From JBBRYK01 sp038237665 (GTDB lineage Bacteria > Actinomycetota > Thermoleophilia > Gaiellales > Gaiellaceae), in assembly GCA_038237665.1 (NCBI GenBank), contig JBBRYK010000052.1, positions 1 to 19,301 of the forward strand: DNA of 19,301 bases. The letters run 5' to 3'. The number at the start of each line of letters is the position of its first letter. Positions within the stretch are counted from its first letter, which is position 1. The position numbers were made by a program, and so were the translations under genes. The notes beneath the pieces were generated by a model. The model did no database searches. It was not told the origin of the DNA and saw nothing but the letters and a program-made list of their open reading frames with translations. Positions 7,765 to 13,504 of the stretch are shown here, in pieces.

Positions 7765-8513
7765 GAGGAGCGGGCAACGGCGAGGCCGACGGCGCGGGCA
7801 CGAAGGCAGACGACATCGCGCTCCTCCTCGAGGAGGCGATCGTCTCCGGAGAGCTCGCGCCCGGCACCGTCCTCCGCCAGGAACAGCTGTCCGAGCGCTT
7901 CGCGGTCAGCCGGACGCCGATTCGCGAAGCGCTCCGCCGGCTGGCCGCTCTCGGGCTCGTCTCGTTCACGCCGAACCGCGGGGTGCGGGTGCGGACACTC
8001 TCCCGGGAGGAGCTCCGTGAGGCGTTCCTCGTCCGGGCCGAGCTGGAGAGCCTGGCCACGGAGCTCGCGACGCCGAAGATGGGCTCCGGCGAGCTCGAGG
8101 CGCTCGAGGCGGCCGAGGAGCGATTCGCCGAGCTGACCGAGCGGCTGCTGCGGCGCGTGCATGCGCACACCGAGGACCGGACGGTGGTCGCGGACTGGGT
8201 GCGCTCGAACCACGGCTTCCACGACATCATCTACGCGGCAGCGCAGGCGCCCCTCGTGGAAAAGCTCGCCAAGGACGAGCGGCGGACGTTCCTGAGCCAG
8301 GGAATCTGGGCCGCCGGCTCGGGGCTCGACGAGCTGTACGAGCTGAACGTCAAGCAACATCGCGCAATCCGCCACGCGATCATCGCGCGGAACCCCCAGG
8401 GCGCACGCGCACTTGCGCGCGAGCATGTGCTGCACTCGGGCCGTCTGATGGAGGCGATTCTCGATCAGGTGGAGGCGCGCCAGCGCCCAAACCGCCGGCG
8501 CCGCGCGTCCTAG
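7761..8513 (+). CDS. FadR-type GntR transcriptional regulator with non-canonical start
   Basis: GntR/FCD regulators bind DNA through an N-terminal winged helix and sense acids or acyl compounds in a C-terminal helical domain. In the frame ending at 8513, residues 35-61 read GTVLRQEQLSERFAVSRTPI then REALRRL, a textbook GntR HTH, followed by LGLVSFTPNRGVRVR. The FCD domain has metal-ligand positions N150-x3-H154, H200 and H222 (Asn replacing the usual Asp). The first ATG, GTG or TTG in this frame is GTG 7983, which would delete the whole HTH. The only plausible start is CTG 7761, inside the aceA stop (CTGA), giving 250 aa and coupling to aceA. A sequencing frameshift is a less likely alternative. 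It probably regulates aceA or nearby acid metabolism. Confidence 0.85.
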   Translation: MRGAGNGEADGAGTKADDIALLLEEAIVSGELAPGTVLRQEQLSERFAVSRTPIREALRRLAALGLVSFTPNRGVRVRTLSREELREAFLVRAELESLATELATPKMGSGELEALEAAEERFAELTERLLRRVHAHTEDRTVVADWVRSNHGFHDIIYAAAQAPLVEKLAKDERRTFLSQGIWAAGSGLDELYELNVKQHRAIRHAIIARNPQGARALAREHVLHSGRLMEAILDQVEARQRPNRRRRAS

Positions 8514-8562
8514 AACGCCGGCGCCGCGCTTCCTAGAACCGCCGGCGCCGTGCGTCCTAGCC
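8493..8562. repeat. Threefold tandem repeat of a 23-bp GC-rich unit
   Basis: Three units starting CGCCGGCGCCG and ending GTCCTAG or TTCCTAG lie at 8493-8515, 8516-8538 and 8540-8562, with one extra base between units two and three. Units differ by only one to three bases. The first contains the stop codon of the GntR gene, and each contains CCTAG. The unit carries the palindromes GCCGGC and GGCGCC, so the transcript could fold, but no U-tract follows. Confidence 0.85.
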
Positions 8563-8599
8563 TCCGAGAGCAGCCCCCACTTCCACACGCTTCAACCGT

Positions 8600-8622
8600 G
8601 CAAGTAACACTGTGTTACTTGC
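8600..8622. promoter_or_regulatory. Perfect 23-bp palindrome, probable operator
   Basis: Arms GCAAGTAACAC and GTGTTACTTGC flank a single central T, a perfect 11+1+11 inverted repeat in the only sizeable intergenic region. Length and symmetry fit a TetR-type dimer site. A diverged copy lies at 8689-8711, with centres 89 bp apart. It is too AT-rich relative to its surroundings to be a typical GC terminator stem, and no U-tract follows. The cognate regulator is unknown. Confidence 0.7.
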
Positions 8623-8688
8623 CTTGGTGTCAGCCGTCGGATTCGGCCTGACAGCGGACCTGAGCGCACAGGGGACCGGACGGCGGAA

Positions 8689-8711
8689 GCTTGTAACACA
8701 GTGTCACTTGT
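8689..8711. promoter_or_regulatory. Second copy of the palindromic element
   Basis: The core GTAACAC-A-GTGTCAC is a palindrome with one mismatch. It agrees with the element at 8600-8622 at 18 of 23 positions. It lies 60 bp upstream of the ATG at 8771, where a bound protein could block or activate transcription of the HTH-like gene. Confidence 0.6.
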
Positions 8712-8770
8712 GAGCAACCGGCACCGAATCGGCACAGACGCGTGACGGTTTGGCGGGCACACTCGACCCC

Positions 8771-9091
8771 ATGCTCACGCTCTCCCGGGGCTTCTTTGCG
8801 CCTCGCATCTCGTCACGGCTCCTCGAAGCGCTCGTGCGCCTCGACGACCGCTCCCTACCGATCGCCGAGCTGAATCGCCGCCTCGGGGCAGAGGCTGACC
8901 GGCTGCGCTTGCCCCGCCCCAGCTACCAGCGAATCCGGGTACTCCTGCACACGCTGCGGCTGATCCGCCGCCAGAAACGCCCACAGCCGTCCACGGGACA
9001 ACTCCTCCTCGAGGCGTGGTTCCGCCTCCGTTCGCCGCTGGACGTCATCGACCACCTCTACGGACAGCCGGTTCGCCCGCTGCCCCCCTAG
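8771..9091 (+). CDS. Small HTH-like hypothetical protein (106 aa)
   Basis: I do not recognise a named family. From ATG 8771 the protein reads MLTLSRGFFAPRISSRLLEA, then a segment IAELNRRLG...LRLPRPSYQRIRVLLHTLR (about residues 31-65) resembling a helix-turn-helix with a recognition helix after PRPSYQR. It is Arg/Leu-rich and basic, with no membrane segment, consistent with DNA binding. An in-frame TTG at 8750 would add seven residues; neither start has a clear Shine-Dalgarno. Two copies of a 23-bp palindrome lie upstream, so it may be regulated by, or may itself bind, those sites. Its TAG stop shares the palindrome CTAG with the stop of the convergent dehydrogenase. Codon use matches its neighbours. 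Confidence 0.65.
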   Translation: MLTLSRGFFAPRISSRLLEALVRLDDRSLPIAELNRRLGAEADRLRLPRPSYQRIRVLLHTLRLIRRQKRPQPSTGQLLLEAWFRLRSPLDVIDHLYGQPVRPLPP

Positions 9092-9795
9092 CGGGCCGTC
9101 CAGCCGAGATCCAGCGTCACGGGTACGCCCGTGAACGAGCGGCCGCCCGGGCCGCACAGGAACGCGACCACGTCCGCGACCTCGGCGGGCTCGAGCAGGC
9201 GCTTCACCGCGTGCGGCGCCAGGATCACGTCCTCCAGCACGCGCTCCGGCGGCAGATCGTGCAGCTCGGCCTGGGCCGCGATCTGGCCCTCCACGAGCGG
9301 CGTTCGAACGAACCCTGGGCACACAGCCACGGCCGAAATTCCCACGCCGGCTCCCTCGAGCGCGAGCGTCTTCACCAGCCCGAGCAGCCCGTGCTTCGCG
9401 GCCACGTAGCCCGCCTTGAACGGGGACGCGACCAGCCCGTGCACCGACGCCACGGCCACGAACCGGCCGTCGCCCGAGTCAGTCAGCGCCTCCCACGCGT
9501 ACTTCGCCAGCAGGAACGGACTCGTGAGCAGCACCGCGAGCAGCTGGTCCCAGAGCTCCTCGGGGAACTCCTGCACCGGCGCGACGTGCTGGAGCCCGGC
9601 GTTCGCGACGACCGCGTCCAGCCGGCCGAACCGCTCCAGAGCCCGAGCGACGACGGCGCGATTGCCCTCCCGCGTGGCCAGGTCCGCGTCGGCGACGTCC
9701 ACCCCGTGCACCGACCACCCGTCCGCCTCGAGCCGCGCCACGATCGCCGCTCCGATCCCGCCCGCGGCGCCCGTCACGAGCGCGACGCGGCTCAC
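9088..9795 (-). CDS. bdhA: 3-hydroxybutyrate dehydrogenase (SDR family)
   Basis: Oxidises D-3-hydroxybutyrate to acetoacetate with NAD, the exit step from PHB breakdown. The 235-aa short-chain dehydrogenase has the NAD-binding TGAAGGIG (residues 8-15), NAGLQHVAPVQEFP, the catalytic Ser117 in ASVHGLVASPFKAGY and the YVAAK box (Tyr130, Lys134). The text VASPFKAGYVAAKHGLLGL, CPGFVRTPLVEGQI and the final LGWTAR closely resemble known 3-hydroxybutyrate dehydrogenases (GWTA end). It is about 20 residues shorter than usual, in the region after the second beta strand. The GTG at 9795 overlaps the MaoC stop as GTGA. Acetoacetyl-CoA reductase (PhaB) activity is the main alternative, given its place in a phaC operon. 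Confidence 0.85.
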   Translation of the reverse strand: MSRVALVTGAAGGIGAAIVARLEADGWSVHGVDVADADLATREGNRAVVARALERFGRLDAVVANAGLQHVAPVQEFPEELWDQLLAVLLTSPFLLAKYAWEALTDSGDGRFVAVASVHGLVASPFKAGYVAAKHGLLGLVKTLALEGAGVGISAVAVCPGFVRTPLVEGQIAAQAELHDLPPERVLEDVILAPHAVKRLLEPAEVADVVAFLCGPGGRSFTGVPVTLDLGWTAR

Positions 9796-10226
9796 GTGTA
9801 GAAGCGGAAGACGAGCTGGGCGACGCACACCGGCTTCTCCTCGCCCTCGCGCTCGACCGTGCCCTCGACGACGGCCTGTTCTCCGCCCGACACCTCGGTG
9901 ACCTCGTCGACGCGGAAGCGCGCCCGCACGCGCGATCCCACCGGCACGGGCGCCGGAAACCGCACGCGGTTGACCCCGTAGTTGATCGCCATCCGGTAGC
10001 CGGCGTCGCCTGCAAGCTCGAACCAGATCTCGGGCAGCAGCGAGAGCGTCAGGAAGCCGTGCGCGATCGTCGTCCCGAACGGCCCGGCCGCGGCACGTTC
10101 CGGGTCGACATGGATCCACTGGTTGTCTCCCGTCGACCCGGCGAACCCGTTGATCCGCTCCTGGTCGATCTCGATCCACTCGGACGGGCCGAGCTCCAGG
10201 CCCTGAGAGACGCCGTCGATCGCCAT
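9792..10226 (-). CDS. MaoC/NodN-type (R)-specific enoyl-CoA hydratase-like protein
   Basis: Single hot-dog fold protein of 144 aa. The active-site region reads INGFAGSTGDNQWIHVDPER (Asp34, His39) followed by FGTTIAHGFLTLSLLP, the hydratase-2 motif of MaoC-like dehydratases; the TGDNQWIHVDPERA wording is typical of the NodN-like branch. Such enzymes hydrate trans-2-enoyl-CoA to (R)-3-hydroxyacyl-CoA, a PhaC substrate, so a PhaJ-like role is plausible from context. ATG 10226 overlaps the phaC stop by one base (TGATG), and the 3' end overlaps bdhA. Chain-length preference cannot be predicted. Confidence 0.9.
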   Translation of the reverse strand: MAIDGVSQGLELGPSEWIEIDQERINGFAGSTGDNQWIHVDPERAAAGPFGTTIAHGFLTLSLLPEIWFELAGDAGYRMAINYGVNRVRFPAPVPVGSRVRARFRVDEVTEVSGGEQAVVEGTVEREGEEKPVCVAQLVFRFYT

Positions 10227-11893
10227 CAGCTGCGCACGTACGAGCCCGGAGCCGGCTCGCCCTCCGGCAGCGACGGCGGTGCGACCCGCTCGCCCGACCG
10301 GGCCGAGGCCCATTCGGCCCAGTCCTCCCACCAGCTCCGCTGCACCTTTTCGGCGCCACTCAACCACTCGTCGGGATTCGCAGGAGTGTCCGCCCGCTGG
10401 AAGTAGCTCGCCTTGGGGCCGGGCGGGTTGACCATCCCGGCAATGTGGCCGCCTGAGCTCAGAACGTGGCGCGTCTCGCCGCCGGTGAGCTGCGTCGTCC
10501 GGTAGACGGAGCGCCACGGCGCGATGTGGTCGTTCTGGGCCGAAAGGATGTAGAGCGGGGTCTCCACGCGCGACACGTCCACCTCGGTCCCGTCGATCGA
10601 GAACGCGCCCGGCTCGACCAGGTCGTTTCGGAGGTAGCAGGCGCGCAGGTACTGGGAATGCATCGTGGCGGGGAGCCTCGTTGCGTCGGCGTTCCAGGCC
10701 AGGATGTCGAAGGCGGGCGGCGGCTTGCCCATGTACCAGCCCGAGACGACGTAGTTCCAGACGAGGTCGTTGCCTCGAAGCCAGGTGAACGTCCCGCCGA
10801 GGTCGGTCGAGTCGAGGAACCCGCGGCGCTTGTTCTTGTGCTCGAGCCGCTGCACCGTCTCCTCGTCGGTGAACACGCCGAGCACGCCGGGCTCGCCGAA
10901 GTCGACGAGCGTGTTGTTCAGGGACGTCCACCCCACCCGCTCCGCCTGGCCGCGCGCGGCCAGCACCGCGAGCCCGATCACGGCGAGGGTCCCGCCGAGG
11001 CAGACAGCCTCGATGTTCACCTTCTCGGAGCCCGTGATCTGCTCCGCCCGGTCGAGCGCCGCAAAGAGGCCATCGCGGAGATAATCGTCCATGGTCACGT
11101 CGGCCATCGAGGCGTCCGGGTTTCGATACGAGATAGCGAAGACCGTGAAGCCCCGCTGCACCGCGTACTCGATGAACGAGCGGCCGGGCGCCAGATCCAT
11201 CACGTAGTACTTGTTGATCCACGGCGGGCTGTAGACGATCGGCTGCGCGAAAACCGTCTCCGTCTGCGGCTCGTAGGCGATCAGCTCCATCAGGTCGTTG
11301 CGGAGAACGACTCGGCCGGGCGTCGCTGCGAGCTCGCGGCCGAGCTCGAACTGCGAGGCGTCCACCTGCCGCGGCATGCCGCCGTTCTCGATCAGGTCGT
11401 TGACGAAGTTCGCGAAGCCCTTCGCCAGGCTGACCCCGCCCGTGTCGATCGCCTCCTTCAGCACCGTCGGGTTCAGCCAGGGACTGTTCGAGGGAGCGGC
11501 GGCGTCGAGCATCAGCTCGAGCGCGAAGCGCGCCTTCCGGGACTGCGCTTCCGGCAGGTCGGCAGACTCGAGCAGCTCGCGGGCGTGCCGGCCGGCGACG
11601 AGATAGGCCTGGAGCGTCCCGTCGAGAAACGGGTTGTCCCGCCAGGCCCGGTCGGCGAAGCGCCGGTCGCCCGCCTCGGGCGCCGCCTGCGGCGCGCCGT
11701 CCGCGGAGACCAGACGTCGCGCGAGATTCAGCGCCACCTGCGTCTCCTCGACCGCGAGCTCGGCCGTCGCCTTCAGGACCCGGTCCGGGCGGCGGGCCAC
11801 ACCGACGCCGGCCGACGCGAGCGCCTCGCCGAGCGAACCCGGGTCGAGGCCCGCCACGTCGAGCCCGTAGGCCAGATCCTCGATCGCCGTCAC
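10226..11893 (-). CDS. phaC: Class I poly(3-hydroxyalkanoate) synthase PhaC
   Basis: Polymerises (R)-3-hydroxyacyl-CoA into PHA on the granule surface. The 555-aa product has the family's N-terminal region (NPFLDGTLQAYLVAG, NPTVLKEAIDTGG), then PIVYSPPWINKYYVMDLAPG, and the catalytic triad Cys298 in EAVCLGGT, Asp455 in AQNDHIAPW and His483 in SSGGHIAGMVNPP. The lipase-like box, usually G-x-C-x-G, reads A-V-C-L-G here. Length and the absence of phaE or phaR next to it indicate class I. The GTG start at 11893 has an excellent GGAGGAG Shine-Dalgarno that overlaps the start of the divergent XRE gene. It leads the phaC-maoC-bdhA operon. Confidence 0.96.
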   Translation of the reverse strand: MTAIEDLAYGLDVAGLDPGSLGEALASAGVGVARRPDRVLKATAELAVEETQVALNLARRLVSADGAPQAAPEAGDRRFADRAWRDNPFLDGTLQAYLVAGRHARELLESADLPEAQSRKARFALELMLDAAAPSNSPWLNPTVLKEAIDTGGVSLAKGFANFVNDLIENGGMPRQVDASQFELGRELAATPGRVVLRNDLMELIAYEPQTETVFAQPIVYSPPWINKYYVMDLAPGRSFIEYAVQRGFTVFAISYRNPDASMADVTMDDYLRDGLFAALDRAEQITGSEKVNIEAVCLGGTLAVIGLAVLAARGQAERVGWTSLNNTLVDFGEPGVLGVFTDEETVQRLEHKNKRRGFLDSTDLGGTFTWLRGNDLVWNYVVSGWYMGKPPPAFDILAWNADATRLPATMHSQYLRACYLRNDLVEPGAFSIDGTEVDVSRVETPLYILSAQNDHIAPWRSVYRTTQLTGGETRHVLSSGGHIAGMVNPPGPKASYFQRADTPANPDEWLSGAEKVQRSWWEDWAEWASARSGERVAPPSLPEGEPAPGSYVRS

Positions 11894-11907
11894 GTACGCT
11901 CTCCTCC

Positions 11908-12234
11908 GTGGCCGAAGAAGGCGGAATCGGCGGATTCATCCGCATGCAGCGCGAGCTCGCGCAGCTGTCCCTGCGCCAGCTCGCCGAGGGCGCCAAGGTC
12001 TCGAACGCGTATTTGAGCCAGGTCGAACGGGGGGTCTATCGCCCCTCGGCCCAGGTGTTGAAGGGAGTTGCCGACGCGCTCCATCTCTCCGTCGAGACAC
12101 TCTACGCGCGCGCGGGCCTGCTCGATGAGGAGCAGCACGCGGGTGTCGAGGAGGCGATCCGCCTCGACGACGCGCTCAGCTCCGACCAGAAGGAGACGCT
12201 GATCCGGATCTACCGCGGATTCACGGAGGACTAG
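11908..12234 (+). CDS. XRE-family HTH regulator linked to the phasin gene
   Basis: A 108-aa Cro/C1-type regulator. Residues 10-60 read FIRMQRELAQLSLRQLAEGA then KVSNAYLSQVERGVYRPSAQ, a clear HTH_3 domain, followed by ADALHLSVETLYARAGLL. The rest is an acidic helical tail. It starts at GTG 11908, only 14 bp from the divergent phaC start, so promoters must lie within the neighbouring coding regions or transcripts be nearly leaderless; ATG 11944 is an alternative. The phasin-like gene follows 61 bp downstream with its own operator-bearing promoter. Mycobacteria have a similar XRE gene next to hbhA, a phasin-like protein. A PHA-responsive repressor is the likely role, inferred from position. Confidence 0.9.
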   Translation: MAEEGGIGGFIRMQRELAQLSLRQLAEGAKVSNAYLSQVERGVYRPSAQVLKGVADALHLSVETLYARAGLLDEEQHAGVEEAIRLDDALSSDQKETLIRIYRGFTED

Positions 12235-12261
12235 ACGACCAAGCACTTTGCTTGGTATACT
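12232..12261 (+). promoter_or_regulatory. Phasin promoter with embedded palindromic operator
   Basis: The -10 is TATACT (12256-12261), with a weak -35 TAGACG (12232-12237) 18 bp upstream. Between them lies a perfect inverted repeat, arms ACCAAGCA (12238-12245) and TGCTTGGT (12249-12256) around three bases. A repressor bound there would exclude RNA polymerase. The sequence differs from the 23-bp palindrome family, so a different regulator is expected, most simply the adjacent XRE protein. Confidence 0.65.
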
Positions 12262-12295
12262 ACGCAGCGTCCAGTTTCGATCCAGGAGGATTCGC

Positions 12296-12484
12296 ATGAC
12301 ACCGATCAACGAGCTCACCGACATCGTCGCCGACGCCCAGAAGCAGGCCCTGGCCTCGATGAAGGATGCCGCCACCCTTTCCGGCCGCATCTTCCAGACG
12401 AACCTCGACCTGACCGAGCGGTACCTCGCGTACCAGCGCGGCGCCGTCGAGCGCTTCGCCGGGTCGTTCAAGCCGAGCAAGTAA
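12296..12484 (+). CDS. Small phasin-like PHA granule protein
   Basis: A 62-aa amphipathic helical protein starting MTPINELTDIVADAQKQALA and continuing with SMKDAATLSGRIFQTNLDLTERYLAYQRGAVERFAG. Phasins coat PHA granules, control their size and activate synthase. The heptad-like pattern, lack of Cys and Trp, and location beside phaC and an XRE regulator support this call; it is shorter than typical phasins (over 100 aa). ATG 12296 has an AGGAGG Shine-Dalgarno (12284-12289) six bases upstream and a promoter with a built-in palindrome. The TAA stop lies inside a copy of the 23-bp palindrome (12477-12499). It converges on the KAS III gene across a strong hairpin. Confidence 0.75.
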   Translation: MTPINELTDIVADAQKQALASMKDAATLSGRIFQTNLDLTERYLAYQRGAVERFAGSFKPSK

Positions 12485-12499
12485 CACGGTGTTGCAAGG
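12477..12499. promoter_or_regulatory. Fourth copy of the palindromic element, across the phasin stop codon
   Basis: The left arm GCAAGTAACAC is identical to that at 8600-8610; the right half begins GTGTTGC, with the inner core AACAC-G-GTGTT symmetric. The outer right arm has diverged. It contains the phasin TAA. It may be a weaker binding site, or the stop-codon context may only resemble one. Confidence 0.4.
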
Positions 12500-12521
12500 G
12501 GCCGGTCACGCGACCGGCCCC
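12498..12521. terminator. GC hairpin between convergent genes
   Basis: Arms GGGGCCGGTC and GACCGGCCCC around a 4-nt loop form a perfect 10-bp stem between the phasin (plus) and KAS III (minus) genes. No U-tract follows in either direction, as is common in high-GC actinobacteria. The stem covers the KAS III stop codon and could act on both strands. Confidence 0.65.
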
Positions 12522-13504
12522 CAGCGCACCACGCTCGCCGCCCACGTGTAGCCCGTTCCGGCGGCCAGCAGCAGGACGAGATCCCCGTCCGAGATGTCTC
12601 CCGCGCGAGCCGCGCGGTCGAGCCCGAGCAGAGGATCGACGCCGCTCATGTGGCCCGTGTCATCCAGGTAGACCGTTCTCGCCGGATCGACCCCGAGCGC
12701 GGACACGAGCGCCTCGTGCATCGAGCGCTTCATGTGGATACCGCAGAGGAAGTCGACGTCGCCGAGCGTGGCGCCCGATCGCTCGAGGGCGCCTTCGGCG
12801 GCCCGGACGAAGTTCGGCAGGCTGACCACGTCGAGCCCCTCCTTCATCGCGACCGGGTCGGCGACGTCGAGCGAGCGCTCGCGCCCATCGGGGTCGACGC
12901 TCCCGCCCGAGGGCAGCTTCACCTGGAGCGAGAACGAGCCGTCCGTGATCCCGTAGGAGCCGAGCAGCTCGTTCGCGGGGTGGTCCTTGACGAGCAGCCC
13001 CGCGACGGCGCCGTCGCCGAAGTTGAACATGAAGCGGGAGCGCTCGTTCCCGTAGTCGAGGAGATAGGACTCCCGGCAGGCGGCGACGAGGAGCACGCTC
13101 CGGAGCTCCTGCTCCGCGACGAGCATATCGCGGGCCAGCCGGAGCGCGACGGGCGTCCCACAGGAGACGTTGTCGTACTCGACGGCGTAGGCCTCCGAGC
13201 ACCCGAGCCGGTGCGCGATCCACGGCGCCGCCTGCCAGACCGGAAAGTCCTTCCACATCGAGCCGAAGTACAGGACCACGTCGATCGACTCCGCCTCGAC
13301 GCCCGCTTCGCGGAGGAGGCGTTCGGCCGCCCGGACGGACAGGTCCGAGACGTGCTCGTCTGCGGCCGCGATGTGCTTTCCACGGAGGCCGAACTTCTCG
13401 ACCAGCACCGTCTCGGGAATGCCGCTCAGACCCGCGATCTCGGCGGCCGTCATCCACCGCTCCGGGAGGTACGAAGCGGTCGCCGCCAGCCCTGCGCGAC
13501 TCAC
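12506..13504 (-). CDS. Divergent KAS III (FabH-like) condensing enzyme
   Basis: Thiolase-fold ketoacyl synthase III relative of 332 aa. Catalytic Cys115 sits in YDNVSCGTPVALRLA, and GDGAVAGLLV and the final AAGTGYTWAASVVRWG match the fold. His257 (GIHMKRSMHEAL) is in the usual His position, but the third residue, Asn in FabH (GNT), is His285 in DDTGHMSG. Such changes occur in KAS III enzymes that transfer acyl groups or make beta-keto acids outside fatty-acid initiation. It is last in the transporter-ligase operon, with GTG 13504 overlapping the tetR stop (GTGA). It likely uses the acyl-CoA made by the upstream ligase; the reaction and partner are unknown. A role as housekeeping FabH is unlikely. 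Confidence 0.88.
   Translation of the reverse strand: MSRAGLAATASYLPERWMTAAEIAGLSGIPETVLVEKFGLRGKHIAAADEHVSDLSVRAAERLLREAGVEAESIDVVLYFGSMWKDFPVWQAAPWIAHRLGCSEAYAVEYDNVSCGTPVALRLARDMLVAEQELRSVLLVAACRESYLLDYGNERSRFMFNFGDGAVAGLLVKDHPANELLGSYGITDGSFSLQVKLPSGGSVDPDGRERSLDVADPVAMKEGLDVVSLPNFVRAAEGALERSGATLGDVDFLCGIHMKRSMHEALVSALGVDPARTVYLDDTGHMSGVDPLLGLDRAARAGDISDGDLVLLLAAGTGYTWAASVVRWGPVA

Noticed and set aside
8600..8622. The palindrome as an intrinsic terminator of the GntR gene.
   Set aside because: The arms are relatively AT-rich, no U-tract follows, the symmetry has a one-base centre too small for a hairpin loop, and related copies lie inside or before genes.
8493..8711. CRISPR array or attachment site.
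   Set aside because: The tandem units are contiguous without spacers, no cas or integrase gene is near, and the palindromes are only two and are not direct repeats flanking an element.
9796..10359. N-terminal extension of the 3-hydroxybutyrate dehydrogenase into the MaoC and phaC genes.
   Set aside because: The extension is Arg/Gly-rich shadow sequence; the GTG at 9795, overlapping the MaoC stop, starts exactly at the SDR fold.
11908..12484. XRE regulator plus small protein as a toxin-antitoxin module.
   Set aside because: The second protein is an amphipathic phasin-like helix, has its own promoter, and lies beside phaC; no toxin motif is present.
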